This document shows positions 55,335-64,000 of a DNA stretch of 64,000 nucleotides, in pieces. Under the pieces are notes generated by a model that saw only the letters and a program-made list of their open reading frames with translations, was not told the DNA's origin and ran no database searches. The position numbers were made by a program, and so were the translations under genes. The DNA is from Podospora bellae-mahoneyi (taxonomy: Eukaryota > Ascomycota > Sordariomycetes > Sordariales > Podosporaceae). The DNA lies in the NCBI RefSeq assembly GCF_035222275.1, contig NC_085881.1:124001-188000 (forward strand), given 5' to 3'. Position 1 is the first letter of the stretch. Every line of letters begins with the position of its first letter.

Positions 55335-56252
55335 TCAAATTGTTCCCTTCTGCGCATTCAACTCCAAAATGATAGGTGCAGCGACATGAGCGGTGTGCAA
55401 GCTCAAAAGTGTGGCAATCTCGAACACTTCCAAAATCTCATGAGGAGTAGCACCGTATCCCAAAGCATTTCTGATGTGTAGCTTCAGACCTGGCCTAGTT
55501 AGGACTTGTTAGTAGGTGTCAGGTTCCTGAAGCTAACACTTGACCTACTTGTACAAATGTGTCGAAGCGCAGTCAAAAGCGCAGTATACTAGCTCCTTCA
55601 CCTATCGTATTGCTGTGTCACTACCAACTTCTTCAGGGGGGTGCCTGTTCAGCATGCAATAAGTACTAACCTTTGGCTCCAAGGCACCTCCTACCTTTCC
55701 ATCCACTTCTTTAGTCCAGGGCATCGCCGAGAACTCCAGGTATGACTCGAAAAAGTCTGCATCTAGCCTCAGAAAGTCCTCCCAAAATGTATGCCAGTAT
55801 CCTCTTTTAGTGGTAAACTCTTCCTTCAGCTTCTCCTGTCTTTGATCAAACTCTTTTGTTGTCTCGGCGACATGCAGCCCCTCTTCCTTGAGCACCTCCA
55901 CCAACAGAGGGACTCCAATGTTACAAGCATGAATCCCCAGCGTGCTGCTCAATTCAATAACTTCGACAACCTCGGCTATTGAGGCTCCCTCTTTCAATGC
56001 GGCTGCAACATTGGTTCTGATGCCAGGAGTAAACAGGTGAGTTGCTGCACTATCGACTGCCAAGCCTAGCAAAGCTTGGTTCTTGGAGGACAAGTGAAGA
56101 TTCTTTCTCGGGACTGAAGCAAGAGACACACTTGCGTTGAAGAAGGACGGCGAAAGGGCTAGAAGGGATTCCCAGCCCTCATGGAAAGTGGCAGGCCCCA
56201 GAAGTGCATTAAAGCGATCTCTAGCCGCTTGTTGCTGGGCCTGGCGAGACAT
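55335..56252 (-). CDS. carboxymuconolactone decarboxylase/AhpD-like family protein 2
   Basis: 264 aa from exons 56252-55671, 55601-55549 and 55494-55335. Introns of 69 nt (phase 0) and 54 nt (phase 2) restore EPKVKELVYCAFDCASTHLY and KPGLKLHIRNALGYG. Two repeats of the CMD/AhpD helical fold are seen: residues about 45-115 (KNQALLGLAVDSAATHLF, GASIAEVVEVIELSSTLG) and about 190-260 (GATPHEILEVFEIATLLSLH). The redox CxxC of AhpD is absent, so peroxidase activity is not expected. A similar double-domain architecture occurs in fungal catabolic clusters. The exact reaction is unknown. Confidence 0.88.
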
Positions 56253-56562
56253 GATGTTGGCAATTAAGTATGCTGGATCCTGAGAATCGTAAGATTGAAC
56301 GAGGTAGAGAAGTTGGATAAAATTCGCCTTTCAAAAATAGCCAATTATTATCTTAAGGGTCGGACGAATAACTAAGTCCCGTGCCCCTTCATAGGCAGTT
56401 TGGGATCGGCAGAGCATAGGACGGACGCTGAACTGCCGCCGCCTAAACACCCCCCACGCAGACTACATAGCCGATGTCATTTCAGTCCTGTTAATACCCA
56501 TGGTTTCATGGTGCGGGGACTGCTGCAAGGCGGGATGGTCTCAATGCCATGAAGGGGTATGA
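56253..56562. other. spacer in the enzyme cluster
   Basis: 310 bp between the double-domain gene start and hydrolase 2 stop. It includes CGG words at 56405 and 56422. No gene. Confidence 0.45.
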
Positions 56563-57564
56563 TCAGGCTCCCCAAAACCGTAGCGGGTTTCTTGTCTCCC
56601 ACTCTTCATCGTGTGCGAAAATGATCTCGACCCCCTTTGCCTCCAGCCCCCTGATCATCTCAATAGTCTCCTCGGCTTTCGCCCGGTCATGATGAATACA
56701 GCAACTCCTGCCATTCTCGTCTGTCCACTCGCCTATCCCCTTCTTTTTGCGCAAGATCCGCCGATCATGGCAGGAGTCAGCGGCAAGATAAACCCAGCCG
56801 CTCTCTGTTCGAGCAAGAAGATTTGTATGTCCTGGTAAGTGACCTGGCGTATCCACGAGATAGAGACAGCCGTCGTTGAAAACATCGAGAGCTTTCGGGA
56901 TCTCTAGTGACGGAATTGGCTGCCATTGTGTCCAGTTGGGTGTCAGATTCTGGATTTCGTGCTTCCCGGCCTCACTGCTACTTTGGTGAGATATATTAGG
57001 GTCAGATAGCTCGATTGTTCTACCGGCAGGTAGCAAATCTGCCTCGAAGAAAGAGTGGCTGCCCCTAAGAGAAGCCGAAGAGGTCCCGGAAAGCACAGCG
57101 GCTGAACCGTGACCAATGACGAATTCCGAACTTGCAAAATCAGGCGGGTAGCCAATGTGGTCCCAGTGTACCTGCTCATGGTTGAAGTAAGATGGATATC
57201 CAAGCCGGGGGTGATGAATAATATTGGAGCACACACGTGACAGAACGACAAAGTGAATTTCATTCGGCCTTAAACCCCCCTTTTGTAAAATCTTCGTCAC
57301 ATCGGGGTTCGTAGACATGGGGTGCCGAGTTTTGATGTGTTGACGAATTTGCTCCGAGTATAAAGAGGGATCCCGTCTTACCCCCAAGTCGAAGAGAATA
57401 TTGGTCGTGGCTCTCCTGATGGATGGAGTGGGTTGTACCAAAAAGCATAGAGAAGGAACCATCTTTCGGCTTCCAGCTGACGGGCAAGGTTCGATGAAAT
57501 ATTCCTCCAGCAGGCAGAAATGGCCTGCAGAGAGGGCATGAACACAAACTGTACCTGTAGCCAT
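56563..57564 (-). CDS. metallo-beta-lactamase-fold hydrolase 2, altered metal site
   Basis: 312 aa from exons 57564-57235 and 57171-56563. The intron (63 nt, GTGTGC...GCAG, phase 0) is a multiple of three without stops, so it is translated in the raw ORF; removing it gives VVLSRVHWDHIG. The family's first metal ligand (His113 of hydrolase 1) is Arg110 here; without splicing the position is Gln, so it is not His in either model. The other ligands stay: His112, Asp114, His115, DTPGHLPGH, AADSCHD and IFAHDEEW. It may bind a single metal, or be a diverging duplicate. Divergent from dehydrogenase 2 across 189 bp. Confidence 0.87.
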   Translation of the reverse strand: MATGTVCVHALSAGHFCLLEEYFIEPCPSAGSRKMVPSLCFLVQPTPSIRRATTNILFDLGVRRDPSLYSEQIRQHIKTRHPMSTNPDVTKILQKGGLRPNEIHFVVLSRVCSNIIHHPRLGYPSYFNHEQVHWDHIGYPPDFASSEFVIGHGSAAVLSGTSSASLRGSHSFFEADLLPAGRTIELSDPNISHQSSSEAGKHEIQNLTPNWTQWQPIPSLEIPKALDVFNDGCLYLVDTPGHLPGHTNLLARTESGWVYLAADSCHDRRILRKKKGIGEWTDENGRSCCIHHDRAKAEETIEMIRGLEAKGVEIIFAHDEEWETRNPLRFWGA

Positions 57565-57753
57565 ACTGGGAAACTGGTGCACAAAGCAGGTAGGTACCTC
57601 AGACAGCAGCGTATCTACCTCAGGTATATATAGGAAAGAGAGCAACCCCTCCTGGGTGGCCGGCAACTTCTTCCCCGCATAGCCTTTCTCTTGGTCGGCA
57701 CCCGGCCAGTTTCCGCATCCGCGTTGTTATCCTGCTCAGCATCATCTCCCACC
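57565..57753. promoter_or_regulatory. bidirectional promoter, hydrolase 2 and dehydrogenase 2
   Basis: 189 bp between divergent start codons, so the two genes almost certainly share control. TATA-like TATATATAGG lies at 57624-57633, and GGTACCT/CTACCTC words at 57594-57622. Confidence 0.6.
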
Positions 57754-58906
57754 ATGTCATCCGCAGAAGATCACAGCATCATAGCGTTTATCGGGCTTGG
57801 CGCTATGGGCAAGCCAATGGTAGCCAACCTGGCAGCCAATCTAGTTCGACGAGGCATTGTCATACGGGCTTATGATATTGCGGATGGGCCTGCACAGGAG
57901 CTCCAAACCAGTTTTCCAGATGTCATTCGGGAAGCAAGCAGTGCGAAGACAGCTGTGTCGGATGCTGTAAGTGCAATCTAACGCCATTATCACCTTGCTC
58001 CGTTTGTTTGCTGTTGTTGATAACCAGGGGGCTTGCTTCCCAAGACTGTGGTATTCACGATGCTCCCGGAAAGCATCCACGTGAGATCCGTCTATCTTGA
58101 CCCAGACAGCGGTATTGCCAGCACCCTGGGTCCAGACAGTGCCAAAATACTCATCGACTGCTTAACCATCGACACCGCAACCTCTTTGCATGTGAAGTCT
58201 GAAATTTCCAAGATCGCACCTCGCAGTTTCTTCTACGACTGCCCGGTATCTGGTTAGTTGGCGCCCCATGTTCATGCTGGTATTAGACGCTGATCCCAGT
58301 CAAGGAGGCGTGCTAGGTAGGGCCAATCTTCTTTTCAAATGAGTGCTCGCAAGAAATTTCTGACGCGTACAGCAAATAGGGGCAGTCAAAGGCACAATAG
58401 CCTTCTTCATGGGCTGTTCGCCTGCAGACACCAACCTATCTTGTCTTAAGGACCTGCTACTGAAAATGGGCAGCCAAGCCATACCATGTGGTGGTCCACC
58501 TCTGGGGCTAGCCGCAAAGCTGTCCAACAACTACCTCTCTGGCATCATCACCATCGCCACTTCAGAAGCCATGGACATGGGCATGCGAGCCGGTATCGAC
58601 CGCACGATACTTGCGTCTGTGTTCGGGTCTGGGACGGCACAGAACCGGCAATGTGATGTGTTTAACCCTGTTCCGAATGTCTGTCCACAGGCACCCTCGT
58701 CCAATGGCTACCGTGGCGGATTCAGGGTGGAGCTGATGAAGAAAGACATGGGACTGGCAATCGCCATGGCGCGGCAGGTGGGTGCCAAGAATGTCCTCGG
58801 TGTGTCTGGTTTGGGTGTCTATACAGCTGCCAGCGCGGCCGAGGACTGCATGGGCTTGGACTCCAGAGTGGTGTACAGGTATCTAGGAGGGAAAGAAAGC
58901 TCTTGA
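57754..58906 (+). CDS. 3-hydroxyisobutyrate-dehydrogenase-like oxidoreductase 2, with a 12-nt microexon
   Basis: 319 aa from exons 57754-57966, 58045-58252, 58305-58316 and 58380-58906. The Rossmann start is AFIGLGAMGKPMVANL, then TVVFTMLPES. The third exon is 12 nt (GAGGCGTGCTAG, phase 1 in and out); it supplies GGVL and completes the substrate loop as CPVSGGVLGAVKGTIAFFMG. Skipping it would keep frame but delete four residues of a catalytic loop. The catalytic Lys is in AAKLSNNYLSG. Intron 1 sits at the same place and phase as intron 2 of dehydrogenase 1 and also ends in AAG, showing common descent. Probable NAD(P)-dependent beta-hydroxyacid oxidation in the cluster. Confidence 0.9.
58305..58316 (+). 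other. 12-nt microexon
   Basis: Bounded by CAAG acceptor and GTAGGG donor, with introns of 52 and 63 nt on either side. It is needed to restore the conserved PVSGG-x-x-GA loop of the dehydrogenase. Confidence 0.8.
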
Positions 58907-59278
58907 ACCGTGCGAGCTGCTTGTGAGCAAGGGACACATGATATTGAATGAAAACGCCAACCATGCTTAGTATTGTTCAAGTATCTCCGCCATGCTATGT
59001 ATGCGACTGACGCGATGCTATCTAATCTCGCGAGTTTTGTAGGCAAAAATGATCATGAAAAGAAAAAAGAAAAATGAACAACAAAAACCCGAGATATCCG
59101 AAACCCCATGCCAACCTCCCATCATCCCTACCGTGGCCATTATCATGCATTTCATATCAATCTGTATGCATGCTTGTGGCGCATATTTATCGTTCTGACA
59201 AATAGCAAAGGGAAAATTCGAGATGAAAAAAAGAAAAGGGGTAATAACAAAGGAGAATGTCATACACTTTCATCATAA
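58907..59278. other. convergent 3' region
   Basis: Between dehydrogenase 2 (+) and the BTB gene with its in-frame extension (-). Nothing else seen. Confidence 0.5.
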
Positions 59279-62200
59279 TCATATTCTGCCCCATCCTTGT
59301 GCGCGTCCAGAGTCTCCAAGCCTTGGTCTAGATTGCCGGGAAATGGTCGATTTCGTCGTCCCTTTGATGTTCTTGAACTTTAGATAGCCCAGAACATGCC
59401 AGTTGTTCATCCAGGCCCATCGCCGTGAACCCCTGACCAGCGTTTTGGTCTGGCTGGTAACACGGGGGAGGCGGAGTACCAAGGCCGGGGTGACGTAGTG
59501 TTGTAGGAAAGCCCAGAAAAAGAGGATCTGGAATGTGAGGCAGGTGAGGAAGGTCCAGTCGATCTCCTCGCCTGGGTGGGTGTCGTCAGAGCCAGAAGGG
59601 CCAAAGAGGAAGGCGAGGCCTATGAGCAAAGGGGAGGATCCGACAAAGGAGATGGCTCTAGTGTTGGAGGAGGTTGCGGTGGGGGTAGTGATTGTGGTGC
59701 CGGTCGTGACCTGGCTGCGTACCTGCACCTCTACCCTCGAGAGTGTGGCCTGCAAAGGTGGTGTGGGCGCAGAAGGGCGTGACAAAAGTGCGGAGAGGGT
59801 TGAGGATAGTCACATGCCACGACCAAAGAGAACCGGGTAGCGGAAGAGCTTTTTCTTCCAGCCGCCGCCGCTGCCCGAAACTACTGCCGGACTTTGGGAT
59901 TTACCTTTGATTGTTGGGGCTTCAGCCTCTGGCTTAGGCGCCGATGAAGACTCGGCAGCTGGAACTGAAACGGAGATGGGGAGGTTCTTGTTGCTGCTGG
60001 AAAACTTTGAGCGCGTCCTTGCGAGTGCGAGGTGGAGGGACGAAGAGGAACCCCTGCCCATGACGCCGTTCTTGAGGCTCCTGAGGCTCCTCGCTCTGCT
60101 GGCCTTCGGGACGACTGGAACGGGCTGTGGCTGCTCAACGGTCGGCGCAGCGGGCTCCGACTCCGGCTGCGGCTTCTGTTCAGCCGTTTGGGACTCAGCG
60201 GGCCCAACGGTGTCAGCAACGTCGGGAACTTTGTCGGCGTCCTCCGGGGTCCCTTGGGTGACGGTGTTCTCGACCTCCACTTTTGGAGCGGGCGCAGCTT
60301 CAGCGACTTCGGGCTGTATCACAAAACAAAGGGTTAGCACCAGAGCATCTTGCGGGTGTGGCGTGACGTTGGGACAACGACACCAAAGGAAGAGTGCCGG
60401 AAAGAAAAAGAAGAAAAAAAGGGATGTACCTCTTTGGAAATCGAGGGCCCTTCTTGGGAGAGATGGGTGGCGGGGAAGACTGACTTCTCCATCTGGTCCT
60501 TCTTGTCCTCCTCTTTTTGTTCCTGGGTGTCTTCAGCGACGGAGGCAGAAACCGCCTCGAAGATTTCAGCCGGAAGCTCGAGCTTGCTAGGAAGCGCAAT
60601 GGCGGGCTTGGGGGAGGGAAGCAAGGCTGACAGGGCCGGTTGGGAGGCAGTCTCGGCCTCCTCTTTAGCCGGTTCAGAGGCCTCCTCCTTGGCCTCGTCC
60701 TTGGGCGAATCGAGCTCGGCCTTATCATTGATAGGCGCAGCAACGGAAGGCTTGTTTTGGTCCCGCTCCTGATCATCCCCAGCCTTAGAGGGGGCACTGT
60801 CGAGCTCGTTGATCTCGGCCACGGGGAGAACCTCCTGCAGAGGTGGGGTTAGAGGTACCTCCACCTCGACAACCGCAGGAGCAAGAGCCTCCTTGCCGAC
60901 GACGGCCTGCTCGTGCTCCGAGGCAGTATCGATTTCGGACCAGAACCCCGAATCGGCTTGTCTCAAGGCCGCACGAGTATTGATCTTGGGCTCAAGGGCA
61001 GGCACTTTGTCGGAGATCACAATGGGGACCGACGAGGTGGAGCCCTCCTGGAGAACTGGGAGAGCTCTTAACTCGCCCGCCGGCTCTGGGTCCATGTCGA
61101 TGTGCTTGCCTGAGTCGGCGCGCTCGCGCTGCTTTGCGAGGGTCGGAACAGGGCCAAGCTTTTCAACCTTCTTCTCCTTCTCCTCCTTCTCCTCCCCAAG
61201 CACCGGGGCGAGATGGGCCAAGTCTTCGGTGTGCACTTGTTCGTGCGCCTTCACCTTGATTTCCTCGACCACCTCTCTGAATGCCTCACGGGCCGGCTCC
61301 TCATGCTCGACCACAGTTGGCGTCTCCGAGATGGGGTCCAGCTCAAACACGGGCTTCGACTGTGCCAGTGGCTCTTCCACCTGCACCTGTTCTGAAGTTT
61401 GAACGGGCAAGGCGGGCAGGAAGGGGTCAGAAGACGCCTCGTTGGGCAAATCATGCTGACCGTCAGTCCCATTCATTTCGTCCTGGGAGGGCCAGGGCAC
61501 GGCTGTCTTGGTGCTCTTCCTGGAGGACGGCGTTGGGAATGAGTCCTCCCTGGAGATGGTCCTGGATCTGAGGTCTATGTTGGACATAGGAGTCCCCGGT
61601 GCTGGGGGAGGTGATGTCGCCCTCGAGCTGCCGGGGGTGCTAGGTTGCTGCTGCTGCTGCTGGCTCTGTGGCTGTTGTGGGGCAGCCTGTTGTGATGGGG
61701 GTGGAGGCTGCGGCTTGGGGACATAGCTCTCACAGAATATTTCCAGGACGGTGCGGAGCAGCACCCGGTTGGGAGAAAGGATGTTGCTGATTTGGTCCAG
61801 CAGGTCGGATTCTCGGAGGGCCTTGGCGTCCTTGAGATGAGGACGAATCTTTGCCCTTAAAAAATTCAAAAACCAGTCGTCATTGTCGCAGAGGTTGGGG
61901 TGGGCGTCTCTGGCCACCTCCAGCAGGGAAGGGAGGGGCAGGCCCTCGCCATACCTTTCAATCTTGGCCTCGGCAAGCTTCATGAGGTCTGGGAGGTCGT
62001 AGTGTTTCGCGGCGGCGTAGGCCTGGATGCTGGTCTTGAGCTCGGCAATCTGGCGTGGGAGGTCGTCGGCAGCCTTTGGCTTGAGGGTCTCGTAGGTGCC
62101 GGTGTGGAGGTAATGTACAAGAACGTGGCCAACGTCATCCGAGATCTCTGGGAGCTCGGGAAGGTTATCCTCATAGGCGGCGTGGAGCCTGGGGCTTCTG

Positions 62201-62436
62201 AGGAGGATGTCCTTGGGCAGCGTCAAGGGGCTTGCAAAAGGAACTGTGCAGGTGGGGCTTGCGTATGGTCTGCTTAGCCAGGTTATTTATCAGTTGTTTG
62301 AAGAGGCAGCGTGAGATATAACAGATATATATACAACATACGAAGTCTCGGGACGGGGATCCATGTCGTGCCTGGGGAGAGCAAGCTGGCCGTCGATTCC
62401 CTTCCTGGCGGCACCGCTCTTCTTTTTTCTGGCCAT
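59279..62436 (-). CDS. BTB/POZ-domain protein with candidate stop-codon readthrough extension
   Basis: Exons 62436-62342, 62269-60430 and 60313-59810 give 812 aa to the first stop. A BTB/POZ interaction domain covers about residues 30-140 (SPYASPTCTVPF, LPKDILLRSPRLHAAY, VGHVLVHYLHTGTYE, AAKHYDLPDLMKLAEAKIE). Then come a Pro/Gln-rich linker and a 500-residue acidic, disordered tail. The first stop (59812-59810) reads TGA CTA, the known readthrough context. The same frame is open for another 176 codons to 59279 and contains two hydrophobic segments (SSPLLIGLAFLFG and TCLTFQILFFWAFLQ) and several Trp. No ATG precedes them in this frame and I find no credible intron removing the stop. The short form looks soluble; the long form (989 residues) would be membrane-associated. 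The start MARKKKSGAARKG is likely; an upstream in-frame ATG exists at 62562. Confidence 0.82.
59807..59812 (-). other. UGA-CUA leaky stop context
   Basis: The codon order on the minus strand is GGC ATG TGA CTA TCC. UGA followed by CUA is the best-documented eukaryotic readthrough motif, used in fungi to make peroxisomal isoforms of glycolytic enzymes. Here the extension is much longer and has no obvious C-terminal SKL-type peroxisome signal. Confidence 0.7.
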
Positions 62437-63807
62437 GGCTTCGCTGGTGAGGGTGGATATAGTGGCGACGAGGAGGGCAACGAGAGTCAAGAGGGCAGCC
62501 CGAATGAGACTGGATGGTTCGACAGTGAAGTGGAGGTCGAGGTTGTAGAGATCAGTCTTCATTGCTCGCCAAAGACTCGACGGGGTTATCTCTTAAGTCT
62601 TTGAGCGGTGGAGCCGTGCCGGGGACGACTCCATAAGAGTTCCATCTTAATCCTTTACCGCTACTGCAGGGCTAGCTGGGTGCAGCGGCGGCGCATCTCG
62701 ACTCGCCATTTGCCAGAGTTGGGCCTCAACCCATTGCCGGTCCTAGGTGGGTTGATGAGCTGTCAGCGAGCCTATCCCCAATCGGAAGCGGGCCCTCCAA
62801 CCAGGAACCCCTGTGTAGCCAGTCGCCTTGATAGGGCTGTCTGGGAACCATGTGAGTCCCCGACGTGGCCTGTCGAACCCAATGTTTCACGGAGAGAGAC
62901 AGCCTGAGGGGCCACGACGACATGTGCCGTGTTGGGCAGTCTGGGCCGGTTTGAATGTTGCTGATTTCCAGGTTTGCACATCTGAGCACTGGCTGCGGCG
63001 GCATCGCGATTCCGGGGAAACTGGGGCCCTGATTATCAGCATAACTGTGCAGCGCAGTGCTAGCGCAACTATCATCAATGTCTTGCTGAAGTGCCCCTCA
63101 CCTCACCTGACGGGGGGAGCCTTTTCCACTTGAACTCATCTCATCATCGGTCGATTGCACTGGGTTTCTGGGTTTCTGAGTCTCTGGGTCCCGTCTTCGG
63201 AGTAGGTATACGGATATCGTCGATTCAATTCAGGTGGTTGAGGTCGGGTGGTGCCCAACCCAAGTCTTTCTTCCAGGTCCAGCCCGCCAATCAGCAGCGG
63301 CTTGCTGGTTGGTGTATGCGAGGGTTAGGGTCGGTCCTGATGATCGCAGGGCAATTGGGGAATTTGGGGATTCAATTGGGCATTGATTCTGCCCTCGTTT
63401 TCGTTGCTGCTGTGCATGCGATGGATGCGTTGTCGCAGGGTTCGTGCATGGTGCATCAGGACCCAACCAGACCCTGGCAAAGTCAACGGCCGGTCTCCAT
63501 TGTCTCCCTCTCTCTCTTTGCTCGCTCGAACTCGAGTTGTCCATCACCATTGGCATTGGCCATTGATAGGCGTGAGTGGCGGTTCTGATGGCTCTGGGGG
63601 CTCCACTGGGTTGCGTACCTCTCCCGATTTTAATTGACTTTGATTTTTAGTTTTTTTTTTACGCGGGGTTGTCGCGTGCTTTCGTGTTTCGTTCCGTCAA
63701 TTCTTCCTCCCACCTCCCAGTGTGCCAGTTCACCGCCCATCTGCCTATCACTAAAGAACCAACCGTCCTCGATTCAATCGCCTCCCGACCTGCATCAGCC
63801 AATTGCA
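62437..63807. other. intergenic region at right edge
   Basis: 1.4 kb between the BTB gene (-) and the MYND region (+), divergent. Short direct repeats of TCTGGGT/TTCTGGG lie at 63164-63190. No gene supported. Confidence 0.4.
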
Positions 63808-64000
63808 ATGGCAGCCCCTCGCCGCATCGTCTTCCACGAAGACCTGAAAAGGATTTCCCCACAATGATACCCAAACACTGCGAGGTCTGCAGACAGCCTC
63901 ATGCGCTGCTCTGGCTGCAGCGTCTACTACTACTGCACGCGCGACTATCAGACCCTCGACTGGCCAACCCACAAACCAACCTGCAAGCAAATCAGCGCCA
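63808..64000 (+). CDS. MYND-type zinc-finger protein, partial and frame-disturbed
   Basis: The start of a gene running off the window. From the ATG at 63808 the frame reads MAAPRRIVFHEDLKRISPQ and stops at 63865-63867. A second frame gives the first Cys pair (KHCEVCRQP, about 63871-63897). From 63901 the original frame gives the rest of a MYND finger: RCSGCSVYYYCTRDYQ, DWPTHKPTC. No intron explains the changes. Single-base indels, from decay or sequencing, are the simplest reading. MYND fingers bind proline-rich peptides; the remainder of the protein is not visible. Confidence 0.5.

Noticed and set aside
59750-59833. An intron that would remove the UGA in the BTB gene
   Set aside because: The only phase-compatible option starts GTTCTC, a very poor donor. 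The better-looking GTGACT donor at 59813 shifts the frame into early stops.
62290-62562. Starting the BTB protein at the upstream ATG (62562)
   Set aside because: It would add a Leu-rich stretch not expected before a BTB domain. MARKKKSGAARKG at 62436 is the usual kind of start, though this is not proven.

Overview
The window is nuclear DNA of a filamentous ascomycete, probably a sordariomycete. The evidence is short GT-AG introns (52-168 nt), intron-bearing tRNAs, fungal-only families (Zn2Cys6 regulators, UVDE-type endonuclease, LCL2) and an AT-rich block with the signature of repeat-induced point mutation (RIP). I read 24 host protein genes or gene fragments and two tRNAs. Exon borders were worked out by eye from frames, splice signals and family motifs, and the summed exon lengths close in frame. 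No alignment or RNA data were available.

Layout. 0.3-5.7 kb: a double Zn2Cys6 regulator (-) divergent from a poly(ADP-ribose) polymerase (+). 6.2-16.0 kb: a pogo/Fot1-like DNA transposon split by a Ty3/Gypsy-like LTR element, which itself holds a short solo LTR; most of the block is RIP-mutated. The nest ends 25 bp before a tRNA-Arg. 16.6-31.6 kb: an NAD-dependent reductase with a damaged-looking 5' end, UV damage endonuclease, a tRNA-Asp, unknown proteins, thymidylate kinase and GTP cyclohydrolase I. 32.5-40.7 kb: TAF11, a CENP-C/Mif2-like cupin protein carrying a C2H2 finger, mitochondrial ribosomal protein bL27, LCL2 and PP1 inhibitor-2. 41.5-50.0 kb: an MFS sugar transporter divergent from a ten-exon Zn2Cys6 regulator, then myo-inositol oxygenase.

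50.1-58.9 kb is the most system-like region. Seven enzyme genes lie side by side: two 3-hydroxyisobutyrate-dehydrogenase-like oxidoreductases, two metallo-beta-lactamase-fold hydrolases, a zinc alcohol dehydrogenase and two carboxymuconolactone-decarboxylase-family proteins. Two short shared promoters serve divergent pairs. The set looks like a catabolic or detoxification cluster for a lactone, lactam or aromatic compound; the substrate is inference.

59.3-62.4 kb holds a BTB-domain protein whose stop lies in the context UGA-CUA and is followed by 176 further in-frame codons with membrane-like segments. This is a strong candidate for programmed stop-codon readthrough and the single most interesting feature. 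The window ends in a MYND-finger reading region whose parts lie in different frames.
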